Shown piece after piece: positions 9,320 to 18,897 of a DNA stretch of 64,000 nt. The notes below the pieces were generated by a model. It was not told where the DNA came from. It did no database searches and saw only the letters and a program-made list of their open reading frames with translations. Position numbers and translations under genes: made by a program. Source of the stretch: Candidatus Poribacteria bacterium (lineage in GTDB: Bacteria; Poribacteria; WGA-4E; WGA-3G); assembly GCA_958295945.1 (NCBI GenBank), contig OY282386.1:4774001-4838000 (forward strand). Direction: 5' to 3'. Positions within the stretch are counted from its first letter, which is position 1, and each line of letters starts with the position of its first letter.

Positions 9320-9455
9320 TATAGTGAACATTGAAAATAATGATACAAAGTCCTGTAGGAGCGATCTCCGAATCGCGATTTAACTCAGTGATAATCGGGA
9401 ATCGGAGTTCCCTCCTACATCTCAAAATGTCCCATTAATTCAAAAGTTTACTATA
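9320..9455. repeat. MITE-like palindrome with TATAGT ends
   Basis: Imperfect inverted ends TATAGTGAACATT and, reversed, TATAGTAAACTTT. The body is a palindrome built from GTAGGAGCGATCTCCGAATCGCGAT and a reverse partner with ATCGGGAATCGGAG and TCCTAC. The AATCGGGAATCGGAGTTCCCTCCTAC-type core recurs in the element at 22938. TA at both ends suggests a TA target. Confidence 0.7.
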
Positions 9456-9478
9456 ATATAGATTTGTTAGTCGGATTA

Positions 9479-10264
9479 CTATTTCAAAGATTTGATACTA
9501 CCCCATGTTGTCGTGAGTTTATCTTCAGGTTCAACTGATGTGAAGGAACCGTTCATTACCTCCACAATTTCGTCCTGTGACAACGCACGACTAAAGATGA
9601 TATATTCATCCAATAACCCTTCAAACCAGCGTCCTTCTTTATGATGACCGATACCTGCCGTAACACCCCAGTTGTTGGACAGTTTACCAGAACCTGTCCC
9701 TGAGTGTGTTTCCTCGCCATCAACATATAATCTTATATCACCACTTTCACTATCGTAAGTGCCAGTAAAATGAACCCACTTATTCGCTTCTATTACTGAA
9801 CCAGGGTTGATATTGAAAACTTCGGTATTTGTACCATCCCTATGGAACCATCTGACTCCAGCAGGACGGATTTCAACGTGAAAAAGTCCGCTGTCATGGT
9901 CCGTACCAATGGCATCCAACAGTGTCTGTGGATCACTTGAACCGGTATGGTTAATCCAAGCAGAAAGTGTGAAACCATCAACAGGACCGTTTTTAAATTC
10001 TGGACCATTCATATCAATCCATGTGTTAGCTTCCAGAGCAATAGCCATACCAAAAACACCTTCTTCTCTCGTCTCACCCCCTACAATTTTTCCATGATTA
10101 CCATTAACTGAACTGTCTGTTATAGTTTCACCTTCTCCATCAAAATTATAGTAGACAGAGATTGTTGGGTCTGACAGATCCGCTTCAACTGAAAGAATAC
10201 AAAATCCAATTAGAACTAAAACAACGATATATAATCGAAAGATGCAGTATATACCTTTAAGCAT
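9479..10264 (-). CDS. Secreted LamG-domain protein with WG-K tail
   Basis: A 261-residue exported protein: hydrophobic signal segment (IVVLVLIGFCILSVEA) followed by a single concanavalin A-like LamG/Laminin_G_3 domain from ~residue 32 (YYNFDGEGETITDSS, then AWINHTG, VHFTGTYD, LYVDGEE, GLLDEYIIFSRALSQDEI). Such domains bind carbohydrate or protein ligands outside the cell. The last residues, EDKLTTTWGSIKSLK, match tails on four other proteins in this window. It is convergent with the TonB receptor gene. The ligand is unknown. Confidence 0.88.
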   Translation of the reverse strand: MLKGIYCIFRLYIVVLVLIGFCILSVEADLSDPTISVYYNFDGEGETITDSSVNGNHGKIVGGETREEGVFGMAIALEANTWIDMNGPEFKNGPVDGFTLSAWINHTGSSDPQTLLDAIGTDHDSGLFHVEIRPAGVRWFHRDGTNTEVFNINPGSVIEANKWVHFTGTYDSESGDIRLYVDGEETHSGTGSGKLSNNWGVTAGIGHHKEGRWFEGLLDEYIIFSRALSQDEIVEVMNGSFTSVEPEDKLTTTWGSIKSLK

Positions 10265-10499
10265 TTTTCCTCCTTTATTGTAATATGCAGGGTCATAAAG
10301 AACGTGGTAGATCTAACACAAAACATTAAATCAACCACACTTTTATATTTTACATCTAAAAAATTATTGCTAATATATCTCAGATGAGAAGCAATTGACG
10401 ATTATAATTTACAGATATTTAAACAATTTGTCAAGAATAGATTTTTAGAGTTTAGGGTTATTTAGTTTTAAGAACTTTCTTAACTCCTCCTAAATGCCA

Positions 10500-10955
10500 A
10501 GACGGTAGGTGCGGTTTCCTAACCAATGCAGAATACCACACGGAGAATCATGGCGAATACCACACGCGTATTCGTCCAATGACATTCATACTGTTGATTT
10601 GGCGTATTCTGGCTTATGCGTCAATTTAGCAACCCCAACCCGCTGTAGGCGCGCTTTGTAAGCGCGCTGGCCATATCTGTGATAAGAGGCAAAGAGACAA
10701 AGTATATCACGCACCATAGGTGTCAATTTAAGAAGATCAATCCATCTCCTTACTGTCCATTGTAGTGCGGGGTCTCCGTGCCCGCCCGTTGCCTTACAGG
10801 ACAAGGAATGGCGGGGCACAGAGACCCGGGGAATCATGGCGAATACCAAACGCGTATTCGTCTAAGCGCATTCATACCGTTGATTTGGCCTTAACAATAG
10901 ATTACAGGTTTTTCACTTGAATTGACGTCTGCGGTGACAAAAACTTTACACACTC
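10500..10955. repeat. Composite interspersed repeat, gene-free
   Basis: No gene is supported from 10265 to 11049. The stretch is a mosaic of short repeats found elsewhere: GTGCGGTTTCCTAACC, two copies of CATGGCGAATACCA(C/A)ACGCG, the GGCGCGCTTTGTAAGCGCGC palindrome, a GTCTCCGTGCCCGCC / GGCGGGGCACAGAGAC inverted pair, and a right end around TGACGTCTGCGGTGACAAAAACTTTACACA. The right end and the repeated cores reappear in reverse orientation at 32922-33240. Confidence 0.8.
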
Positions 10956-11277
10956 CGCAGACAGATATTCTATAGTATTTTCTATACAAATATGTTATGA
11001 TGGACTAAAAGAAAACTTGTCTTGATCGACAAAAAAGGGAAATACAACTATGAAAAAACTCATGTTTCTTCTTTCACTAACGATTATAACCATAACAGTA
11101 TGTTACATAGCACATGCAGAGGTCATCATAACAGATGGACTCGTCAGCTATTGGAGTTTTGATAGAGATACTATCAAAGGAAGAACCGTACAGGATGAAT
11201 GGGGTAAGAATGACGCAACTATTGTCGGGGATCCTAAGTTCCAAAGTGGTCGGGTTAACCAAGGTCTTAAATTAGAT

Positions 11278-12409
11278 GAGGGGTGTGCATAATTGAATTT
11301 AGTCAGGATATAGGTTAAACTCTTATTAAAAGAATAATCTAAAAGGAGTATTAACCATGAGTTATCCTGACCAAAGATATTATATCACATTTTTCTCTAA
11401 ACGCTACAAAGATTTTGAAAAGTCTATCAACGCCAATCAATCCAAACCGAAAGGAAGACCTAAAGTGCATCCTGATAGTTCACTGATTATCTTTTTTGCG
11501 ATTATGCTGATGAGAGGCATAAATCGGTTTAAAGCACAGCACGCTTTTCTTTGTGAACATCCAGCCTGGGTAAAAAAACTCAAGTTCAAAAGCATTCCGG
11601 ATCGGACAACTTTATCCCGTCGCTATAAACAACTTGCACCCAGGATTGAGCAGTTCGTTGACTATCTCGGTGACTTAGGTGTCGCATTAGACACCGATAC
11701 GCCTCGAGATGTTGTCTTTGTTGACAAAAGCCTCTATAAAGCAGAAGGCAGTGTGTGGCATCAAAAAGACCGAAAAGAAAATCACATTCCCGAAGGTTTG
11801 CGCAACCTTGATACCGATGCAAGTTGGTCAACAAGCAAGTATCGTGGATGGGTTTATGGCTATGGACTGCATCTGACGACAACAGCGAAAGGTTTTCCGA
11901 TGTTCGCAAATGTGTGGACCGCTTCTGTAAGCGAAAAAACAGGACTTGATCAAAGGACTGACGCACTTCTAGCGAGAAATATCCAATATGTCGTTGCGGA
12001 TGCTGGCTATACCGACTTTACTCGCACTCAGACACTTGCAAAAGATGGACTTTTCCTTTTGACACCAATAACAGGTGCTAAAGCTACTGAAAAGGTAGCT
12101 TATCTAAAAGCGATTGAAACATCACCGCAGCTTGAAACTTATCAAAAACAACGCAAAACTGCGATTGAACCGGTTTTCAATCTGTTGACCGATCTGACAG
12201 GAACAAAGAACAATCAGAAACAACTGCCAATATCTCGTCTTGAAAATGTGAGAACCTTTCTGATTTTGGCAATCGTCTTGCTACAAATAGCAATGTTGGT
12301 CAACTCAATATGGAACAGACCTCACAGAGAGGTATCAAGAATGAAAACGTTATTTCAATAAACGGAGTGAAAAGGACTATTTTGTTATCAATATTTATGC
12401 ACACCCCTC
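11278..12409 (+). mobile_element. 1132-bp insertion sequence with 15-bp inverted ends
   Basis: Perfect terminal inverted repeats GAGGGGTGTGCATAA and an 8-bp target duplication AATTAGAT (11270-11277 and 12410-12417). It contains one transposase gene. The same ends bound the 240-bp element at 4676. Both target sites resemble A-(A/G)-TTA-(G/C)-AT. It sits within a LamG gene. I cannot place it confidently in an ISfinder family. Confidence 0.93.
11357..12361 (+). CDS. IS transposase, DDE type
   Basis: A 334-residue DDE transposase of the IS4/IS5-like superfamily. Candidate catalytic residues are D in DVVFVDKSLYKAEG (~residue 117-120), D in VVADAGYTD (~215), and E in the C-terminal TAIEPVFNLL (~272). 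The N-terminal part (RPKVHPDSSLIIFFAIMLMR, then IPDRTTLSRRY) is the usual DNA-binding half. AAAAGGAG precedes the ATG. The frame is intact, so the element may still be active and could also move the short relative at 4676. Confidence 0.9.
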   Translation: MSYPDQRYYITFFSKRYKDFEKSINANQSKPKGRPKVHPDSSLIIFFAIMLMRGINRFKAQHAFLCEHPAWVKKLKFKSIPDRTTLSRRYKQLAPRIEQFVDYLGDLGVALDTDTPRDVVFVDKSLYKAEGSVWHQKDRKENHIPEGLRNLDTDASWSTSKYRGWVYGYGLHLTTTAKGFPMFANVWTASVSEKTGLDQRTDALLARNIQYVVADAGYTDFTRTQTLAKDGLFLLTPITGAKATEKVAYLKAIETSPQLETYQKQRKTAIEPVFNLLTDLTGTKNNQKQLPISRLENVRTFLILAIVLLQIAMLVNSIWNRPHREVSRMKTLFQ

Positions 12410-13216
12410 AATTAGATGGCAACTCAAATTATATAAATCTCACAAGTTTAGGAGACTTTGGTAGACAAATGGCTGCATCCACATTTGAAGCATGGGTAAA
12501 AACTGACTATAAAGGTGGTTGGACTACACTGTTTAAAGTCATTGATCATATACGCGAAGATTGTGTAATTGTATGGGGAATGGACATCAGCAGAAGAATC
12601 GAACCACCAGAACCAGTCGGTGGTCCTGTTGATCAAATAGATCGTGTCGAATATTGGAATAAGTATCCCTATCAAGATGGAAATGTAGTGATATATTTCG
12701 GACACCAAGTAGGTCCTAATGGTTGTACCGGTTTTGCTGGAGGATTTCCTTTCCAAGTCACTGATGGTGAATGGCACCACCTTGTATATATAATGGGGGC
12801 TCCACATCAAGATGAAAATGGTGAAAAGTGGTACGAAACTGCATTAGTTTTTGACGGGGTATGGAAATGGAAAATCCGTTCAAGAACACTGGATGATGAA
12901 GATATGATACCCTTGACTGAACCTGTTTATCTTGGAGTAGAAAAAAACCTTGAAGTTACAAAGGGTCATTTCAAAGGTATGATAGATGAAGTGCGTATTT
13001 ACAATCGTCCACTAACTCATGAAGAGGTATTACAGAATTATGAAGCAGGTTTGACACTTAGTATAGAACCTGCACAAAAGTTGCCTACTGTCTGGGGTGC
13101 ATTGAAATCAAGACCTTAGCAATTTAGAACAAATTTTATACTAACCGATAGGTGCGAATACGCACCTATCATCTCCTTCCTGATACATTTCAACCATTCA
13201 ATCTATCCAATTTATG

Positions 13217-13245
13217 TTGAATCATATACCTATATATGTTATGAT
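13217..13245 (+). promoter_or_regulatory. Candidate sigma70 promoter for the LamG gene at 13306
   Basis: TTGAAT and TATGAT separated by 17 bp, about 60 nt upstream of the ATG. A related TATGTTATGAT -10 region is upstream of the IS-split paralogue (near 10990), suggesting the duplicated genes share promoter ancestry. Confidence 0.5.
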
Positions 13246-13305
13246 ACATGCATCATACATCATTGCGTTCATAATTATCCTACCTGAATCCAGAGGAATA
13301 CAACT

Positions 13306-14145
13306 ATGAAAAAATCTATATTTATATGCACAGTAGCAGTGTTGATAATCTTTATCAGTATGCAAACTACTGCAAGAACAGTCGTCACCGATGGTTTAGT
13401 GAGTTATTGGACATTTGACGAAAAAGATATTGCTGAAAACACCGTCGAAGATGTTTGGGGTAATAACAATGGGACAATTGTCGGTGATCCAAATGTTGTC
13501 AACGGAAAAGTGGGGGATGCATTAGAATTTGATGGTACTGATGACTATATTAATTTGACAAATCTTGGTGATTTCGGTAGCAAAATCGGTATGTCAACAT
13601 TTGAAGCATGGGTCAAAACTGATTTTAAACAGGAATGGACGACGTTATTCAAAGTCCTTGATCAAGGGTGCAGTATGGCATGGGCAATTGATGTAAACCG
13701 AAGTGCAAAAGCAGGCTTTCTACTCGCTCAGAATATTGTTCACTACTATGTAAGACAACAAGCAGCAGCTTGTATGGATATTGCTGTTGAAATAGAATTT
13801 GAACTGTCGGATGGAAATTGGCATCATATTGCATTCGTTGTTGAAGATGCTGGGAACACAAAAATCAATATTTACATGGACGGACAACCACAGGATGTGG
13901 TCGTTGGAAAAGGAAATAAATTGGACAACTTTGTTCCTTTTGTTGAACCGGTCTATATTGGTGCAGCTAACAATCGTGGTAATGTAGAAAGACACTTTCC
14001 TGGTGTAATAGATGAAGTTCGAATTTATGATCGTCCTCTCTCAGAAAAAGAAGTGGTACAGAATTTTGAATCCAAAGTAGGTCTTGGTGTTGAACTTACT
14101 GATAAGTTGCCGATTGTATGGGGAAAACTGAAGACAAAACTTTAG
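13306..14145 (+). CDS. Secreted LamG-domain protein with WG-K tail, intact paralogue
   Basis: 279 residues: signal peptide (KKSIFICTVAVLIIFISM ... TTA), then one LamG/Laminin_G_3 domain with GLVSYWTFDEKD, FDGTDDYINLTNLG, FEAWVKTD, NWHHIAFVV, IYMDGQP and GVIDEVRIYDRPLSEKEV. The C-terminus ends DKLPIVWGKLKTKL, the shared tail. It is a tandem paralogue of the IS-disrupted gene just upstream and probably keeps the function that the other lost. An extracellular or outer-membrane binding role is likely; the ligand is unknown. RBS AGAGGA. Confidence 0.9.
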   Translation: MKKSIFICTVAVLIIFISMQTTARTVVTDGLVSYWTFDEKDIAENTVEDVWGNNNGTIVGDPNVVNGKVGDALEFDGTDDYINLTNLGDFGSKIGMSTFEAWVKTDFKQEWTTLFKVLDQGCSMAWAIDVNRSAKAGFLLAQNIVHYYVRQQAAACMDIAVEIEFELSDGNWHHIAFVVEDAGNTKINIYMDGQPQDVVVGKGNKLDNFVPFVEPVYIGAANNRGNVERHFPGVIDEVRIYDRPLSEKEVVQNFESKVGLGVELTDKLPIVWGKLKTKL

Positions 14146-14240
14146 CATCCTACTAGATCAGAATAGTCTTGAAATACTTTAAGTCACTTGAAATTCAACA
14201 CTTAAACATTCCGATGTACAGAACGTCATAAATTAACATA

Positions 14241-14342
14241 TATAGTGAATTTTAAATATAAGTTGGCACTTTCGTCCCACGGTAGGTGAGGTTTACTAAC
14301 CTCGCCGATGCAGAGTGTTCAAGTAATTCCAAATCTACTATA
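14241..14342. repeat. ~104-bp palindromic element, copy 1
   Basis: Member of the TATAGTGAATT...CTACTATA family: imperfect terminal inverted repeats, AAGTTG(A/G)CACTTTCGTC arm, core palindrome around GAGGTTTACTAACCTCGCC, and GATGCAGAGTGTTCAAGT arm. Other copies are at 42940, 45656, 50156 and 58621, with a partial one near 48085. It lies 28 nt upstream of the PQQ-propeller gene. No coding capacity. Confidence 0.85.
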
Positions 14343-14370
14343 ACAATAATAAGTGTAGGAGGAACAAAAT

Positions 14371-15687
14371 TTGCGAAATTGCAAACCGACCTTATGTCGG
14401 TCTTTTATTATCATACTTTTATTTGCCATACATATTTCCGTAGGTGCGGATGATTGGCAAAGTTGGCGCGGACCCAATCAGGATGGAACATCTGCAGAGA
14501 CTGGATTAGTCTCAAATTGGTCTGTTGAAGGTGAAAACCTTCTGTGGCAAGCAGATTTTATTGGACGGTCTACACCGGTTGTGCTCAACGATAGAGTATA
14601 TGTCATGGGACGCATCGGTAAGGATATAACAGAACAAGAACGTATTGCTTGCTTTGATGCAAAAACTGGTGATATGTTATGGGATGATACATTTAATGTC
14701 TTTCACACCACTATCACCTTCAACCGCGTCGGTTGGACAAGTCCTGTTGGAGACACAGAAACAGGTAACATATACGTCCACGGTGTTCAAGGGATCTTTA
14801 ACTGCTATGATAAAGATGGGAATATCGTATGGTCTCGTTCCCTAACAGAAGAATATGGACGAATTTCTGGATATGGTGGCCGTGTCCACACGCCGATTAT
14901 CGCTGGTAACCTTGTCGTTGTAAGTTTTCTAAATACAAGTTGGGGAGCACAATCTATACCACGACACAGATATTATGCATTTGATAAACAGAATGGTGAT
15001 CTCGTTTGGGTATCAACGCCTGGCGGTAGACCTTTGGATACTACTTACTCTACACCGGTAGTTACTAATATAAATGGACAATCCCTCATCATCGGTGGCA
15101 ATGCAGATGGTGGTATCTATGCAATGAAACAGACAACAGGAGAGATGGTTTGGGGTTTCAAACTGAGTAAGCGCGGTATCAATACCTCTGTCATTGTCTC
15201 CGGTACAAAGGTTTACGCGACACATAGTGAAGAGAATTTGGACACTACGAAGATGGGACGCGTCGTTTGTATTGATGCGACAGGTGCTGGTGATGTTACA
15301 AAAACAAATGAAGTATGGCGTTCTGATGGCATCGGCGTTGGGTATGCATCCCCTACATTAAAAGATGGACAACTCTATGTTGTGGATAATTCTGCAAATA
15401 TGCAATGTTTGAATGCTGATACGGGTGAATTATTATGGGAACATAGCATCGGTACCGTTGGAAAAGGCTCACCTGTGTGGGCAGATGGAAAATTGTATGT
15501 GACTGAAGTAAACGGTAAATTCCATATCCTTCAACCCGGTACTGACAAGTGTGAATCGCTGAATGTTCAAGAGATCAGTCGAGATGACGATGACCACTAT
15601 GTTGAAATCTTCGGTTCACCAGCAATTGCTGATGGACGTATCTATTTCACAACGGAAGAACGCATTTATTGTATTGGGAGGAAATAA
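14371..15687 (+). CDS. Secreted PQQ-like beta-propeller protein
   Basis: 438-residue exported protein: signal peptide (FIIILLFAIHISVGA) and an eight-bladed PQQ/pyrrolo-quinoline-like propeller. It opens with WQSWRGPNQDGTS, a common start of this family, and has repeated blades such as CFDAKTGDMLWD, AFDKQNGDLVWV, AMKQTTGEMVWG and CLNADTGELLWE. No PQQ-binding catalytic residues or heme site can be recognised, so a structural or binding role like BamB-type propellers is more likely. TTG start at 14371 is supported by AGGAGG 8 nt upstream. It overlaps the next gene by one base. Confidence 0.85.
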   Translation: MRNCKPTLCRSFIIILLFAIHISVGADDWQSWRGPNQDGTSAETGLVSNWSVEGENLLWQADFIGRSTPVVLNDRVYVMGRIGKDITEQERIACFDAKTGDMLWDDTFNVFHTTITFNRVGWTSPVGDTETGNIYVHGVQGIFNCYDKDGNIVWSRSLTEEYGRISGYGGRVHTPIIAGNLVVVSFLNTSWGAQSIPRHRYYAFDKQNGDLVWVSTPGGRPLDTTYSTPVVTNINGQSLIIGGNADGGIYAMKQTTGEMVWGFKLSKRGINTSVIVSGTKVYATHSEENLDTTKMGRVVCIDATGAGDVTKTNEVWRSDGIGVGYASPTLKDGQLYVVDNSANMQCLNADTGELLWEHSIGTVGKGSPVWADGKLYVTEVNGKFHILQPGTDKCESLNVQEISRDDDDHYVEIFGSPAIADGRIYFTTEERIYCIGRK

Positions 15688-16640
15688 TGAAGAAATATAG
15701 TTTCTGCACAAAACAGCTTGTATTCTCACCTAATATGTTTGTGGTTTATGTGTGTTTAGTTGTCTGCGTTTTCACTATCGGTTGTGCCAGTAAAGATATC
15801 ACAGAACCAACGATGAGTACCGAACCTGCAGTTTCCCTTTTGATAACACCAACAGAGTCTCTTACAACAGGTAATCCCGTAGAATTGACCGTCATCGGTT
15901 ATGATGCAAGTGGAAATCAGACAAGTACGGTCGGCACATTAGAGTGGGTGAAAACCGGTTTAACTGGAACGCTTCAAGATAGTAGATTCACACCAGATGT
16001 AAATGCAGGGGCACATGCTGGCACAGTTACCGCTCAATCGGGTGAGATGAATGCAACTGCTCGGATCCGGGTAATTCCTCATCTTCCGTGGACACAAGAC
16101 TTTGAATCGGTAGAACTTGAAAAGATTCCTACACATTGGATTGGCGCAACCGGAAAGTTTTTCGTCCGAGAAATGGATGGTAAGAATGTCTTAGTTAAGA
16201 CACCTGTGCAACGCGGTTTGAATCGTTCCAATGTCTATATCGGACCTTCAACAATGAAAAACTACGAGATTCAAATCGACCTTATGGGCACAAAGGATAA
16301 ACGCCGCTTACCTGATATGGGATTAATTGCAAATCGCTATACGTTAGATATGCAGGGTAGACATCAAAGATTACAAATTCGTTCATGGGCTTCAGACCTA
16401 CGGATGGCAAAGACAATTGACTTTCCATGGGACACCGATGTTTGGTATACAATGAGAATGAAGGTTGAAGTTGTTGACGATAAAGCGATGATTTACGGTA
16501 AGGTATGGCGAAGAGATGACCCCGAACCAGAGGACTGGACTATTACAGCAGAGGATCCACGGCCAAATAGTGAAGGGAGTCCAGGCATTTACGGGTATTC
16601 TGCAACTGTAATCTACTACGATAATTTAAAGGTATGGTGA
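15687..16640 (+). CDS. Lipoprotein with Ig-like segment and jelly-roll C-terminal domain
   Basis: Lipoprotein signal peptide with lipobox TIGC. Residues ~35-125 look like a bacterial Ig-like (big) fold: SLLITPTESLTTGNPVELTVIGYDASGNQ, shown here in parts, ending in a VTAQSG strand. Residues ~130-318 begin PWTQDFESVELEKIPTHW and resemble the concanavalin-like domain of 3-keto-disaccharide hydrolase-type (DUF1080) proteins. ATG 15687 (RBS GGGAGG) shares its A with the preceding stop, showing translational coupling to the PQQ propeller. The role is probably extracytoplasmic glycan binding; no catalysis can be claimed. Confidence 0.78.
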   Translation: MKKYSFCTKQLVFSPNMFVVYVCLVVCVFTIGCASKDITEPTMSTEPAVSLLITPTESLTTGNPVELTVIGYDASGNQTSTVGTLEWVKTGLTGTLQDSRFTPDVNAGAHAGTVTAQSGEMNATARIRVIPHLPWTQDFESVELEKIPTHWIGATGKFFVREMDGKNVLVKTPVQRGLNRSNVYIGPSTMKNYEIQIDLMGTKDKRRLPDMGLIANRYTLDMQGRHQRLQIRSWASDLRMAKTIDFPWDTDVWYTMRMKVEVVDDKAMIYGKVWRRDDPEPEDWTITAEDPRPNSEGSPGIYGYSATVIYYDNLKVW

Positions 16641-16643
16641 TAT

Positions 16644-18191
16644 ATGATTGTTGAAAAAAGCAGTGGTGCAAAATGCACCACTATTCAGATAAAAAGGTCT
16701 CATAAACTAAATAGTCTTAAAGACTTTATCTCAAAACAAAATTCGGGTTTGTTCATTCATTCAACTCTCCTTTTGGTTTTTACAATTGGACTACTTTCCG
16801 TTGCTGCTATGTCAGAAGTATCTGCAGAAAAGGAATTCGCACTATGGGGTGGTTCGTTAAGCAGAAACATGGTCTCTGATGAGAAAAACATCCCAGATAA
16901 GTGGAATTTAGAATCTGGTGAAAACATAAAATGGACAGCAGAACTCGGTTCCCAAAGTTATGCAGGACCACTCGTTATCGGTGGTAAAGTGTTTGTCGGG
17001 ACAAACAACGAAGCACTGTATGACCCAAAATTGACTGGAGATCGTGGAAACATCATAGCGTTCAACGAATCTGACGGTGCATTTCTGTGGCAAATCACTC
17101 ATACTAAACTCACTTCTGGACGCGTGAACGATTGGCCTCTTCAAGGAATCTGCTCTACTCCATATATTGAAGGTGACAGACTCTATTACATCTCAAACCG
17201 TTGTGAAGTCGTCTGTATTGATACAGAAGGATTTATGGACGGTGAAAATGACGGTCCATTTAAAGAGGAAACTGAAACCAGTGGCAGCGATGGAGACATT
17301 ATCTGGATTTACGACATGATGGATGAGTTAGATGTCTTTCCTCATAATCTTGCAACATGTTCGCCACTTGTTGTCGGAGATCTAATCATCTTGGAAACAA
17401 GTAACGGTGTTGATGAAGGACACATTCACATCCCATCTCCAGACGCACCAAGTTTTATAGCATTAAATAAAAACACTGGAGAACTTGTTTGGGAAGATGC
17501 TTCTCCTGGAGAGAATATACTTCACGGACAATGGTCAAATCCAGCTTACGGGGTTATCAAAGGTGTTCCACAAGTGGTCATCCCTGGTGGAGATGGTTGG
17601 GTATATTCATTTGAACCGGAAACCGGTAAGATTATATGGCAGTTTGACTGCAATCCAAAAGACTCTGAATGGGAACTTGGTGGTCGCGGCACACGGAATA
17701 ACATTATTTCCACACCGGTCATATATGACGACAAAGTTTTTATTGCTGTTGGACAAGACCCAGAGCACGGTGAAGGTGTTGGACATCTATGGTGCATTGA
17801 TGCATCACAGACAGGTGATACTACTTCAACCGCAGCTGTTTGGCATTTCGGTGGTGAACAGTTCAATCGCACAATGTCCACAGCTGCTATACATGAAGGA
17901 CTCCTGTATATTTCCGATCTTAGCGGTTTTTTATACTGTTTAGATGTAAAAACTGGTGATCTTTATTGGACACATGACACTTTTGCTGCTATCTGGGGGT
18001 CACCCTATGTTGTTGATGGAAAGGTCTATCTTGGCGATGAAGATGGTGATGTTATTATCTTAAAGACTGGAAAAGAAAAAGAGGTACTATTTGAAACCAA
18101 CCTGGGTAGTGCTGTCTACACGACACCTGTCGCAAAAGACGGTGTGCTTTACATCGTTACGCGAAATCAATTGATTGCAATTTCCGAATAG
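16644..18191 (+). CDS. Secreted PQQ-like beta-propeller protein
   Basis: 515-residue PQQ-type propeller, third gene of a tight operon with 14371 and 15687 (3-nt gap). A long N-terminal region precedes a hydrophobic signal/anchor (IHSTLLLVFTIGLLSVAAM). Blades contain AFNESDGAFLWQ, CIDTEG, ALNKNTGELVWE, SFEPETGKIIWQ and CLDVKTGDLYWTHD. This is a larger version of the first propeller; both likely bind partners at the envelope. No catalytic motif could be identified. Confidence 0.82.
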   Translation: MIVEKSSGAKCTTIQIKRSHKLNSLKDFISKQNSGLFIHSTLLLVFTIGLLSVAAMSEVSAEKEFALWGGSLSRNMVSDEKNIPDKWNLESGENIKWTAELGSQSYAGPLVIGGKVFVGTNNEALYDPKLTGDRGNIIAFNESDGAFLWQITHTKLTSGRVNDWPLQGICSTPYIEGDRLYYISNRCEVVCIDTEGFMDGENDGPFKEETETSGSDGDIIWIYDMMDELDVFPHNLATCSPLVVGDLIILETSNGVDEGHIHIPSPDAPSFIALNKNTGELVWEDASPGENILHGQWSNPAYGVIKGVPQVVIPGGDGWVYSFEPETGKIIWQFDCNPKDSEWELGGRGTRNNIISTPVIYDDKVFIAVGQDPEHGEGVGHLWCIDASQTGDTTSTAAVWHFGGEQFNRTMSTAAIHEGLLYISDLSGFLYCLDVKTGDLYWTHDTFAAIWGSPYVVDGKVYLGDEDGDVIILKTGKEKEVLFETNLGSAVYTTPVAKDGVLYIVTRNQLIAISE

Positions 18192-18249
18192 GAGTCTAAT
18201 TTCTGGTTGCAACATCATAAGTTGTCACAGTATCTGAGAGACCAATTCC

Positions 18250-18855
18250 ATGTCGTATAGTAACTTTACTTTGTCAGCGGCTCGGACAGCATTTCAATTG
18301 GAAGAGGAAGATATTGCGGGTCTTTTTTCTAACATTGACCCTGTAACCCCAAGTGAGTTACTCACGTCTGTGTTAGCACTAAAAGTACCGTTAGCAACCG
18401 CTATCGCTACAGAAAAGGCTAAGTCAGAACTGATTGTCGCTGATGTTCTAGTTGAACTTCGTGAACAGTTAGACCATAGAATCAGTCTCTTTTCTGGAAT
18501 TGATTTTAATGTAGATGAAGAACTTGGATTGACAGGTGTGTGTGATTTCGTGATTAGTCTTTCACCGATACAATTTGACTTGCAAGCACCCATCATTGTC
18601 CTTGTTGAAGCAAAGAATGATAACCTTGAAATCGGTCTTGGACAGTGTGTAGCAGAGATGGTTGCCGCACAACACTTTAATTCAGATCAAGGGAATGATA
18701 TTCCGCGCGTATATGGAGCAACTACATCTGGAACCGAATGGAGGTTCCTAAAATTGGAGGGTAAGAAACTTAAGATTGATATGCTTCCCTACCAAATAAG
18801 TGATTGCGACAAAGTACTCGGAATTCTTGCAAGTATGGTTGCACAAACAGCATAG
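18250..18855 (+). CDS. Putative PD-(D/E)XK nuclease-like protein
   Basis: 201-residue cytoplasmic protein. The central segment reads CDFVISLSPIQFDL, about 17 residues, then IIVLVEAKNDNLEIGLGQC: an Asp before a strand and an E-x-K pair, the layout of PD-(D/E)XK nucleases such as the HsdR N-terminal domain. The following AEMVAAQHFN helix is shared with the paralogue at 28583 (AELVAAQRIN). No methylase or specificity gene is near, so it is not a classical restriction system. A stand-alone nuclease or a non-catalytic relative are both possible. Confidence 0.6.
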   Translation: MSYSNFTLSAARTAFQLEEEDIAGLFSNIDPVTPSELLTSVLALKVPLATAIATEKAKSELIVADVLVELREQLDHRISLFSGIDFNVDEELGLTGVCDFVISLSPIQFDLQAPIIVLVEAKNDNLEIGLGQCVAEMVAAQHFNSDQGNDIPRVYGATTSGTEWRFLKLEGKKLKIDMLPYQISDCDKVLGILASMVAQTA

Positions 18856-18897
18856 TACCCACAACTCTATAGTTATTACTGCATTATAAGAGAGATT

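Larger units (their letters stand above)
11050..13119 (+). pseudogene. Secreted LamG-domain protein gene split by an IS
   Basis: The first piece (11050-11277) encodes a signal peptide and the start of a LamG protein (GLVSYWSFD ... GRVNQGLKLD); the second (12418-13119) continues GNSNYINLTSLGDFG through the LamG strands to a C-terminal KLPTVWGALKSRP. Removing the IS and one AATTAGAT copy joins the two frames exactly, giving about 309 residues that align throughout with the intact neighbour at 13306 (LEFDGTDDYINLTNLGDFG). The insertion is therefore recent: neither half shows other frame damage. As it stands the first part ends after DEGCA inside the IS, so no full LamG protein is made. Confidence 0.92.

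Noticed and set aside
10586-10849. An 87-codon minus-strand frame in the composite repeat
   Set aside because: It lies wholly in repeated, palindromic sequence, has no RBS and no family resemblance, so it is a chance frame.
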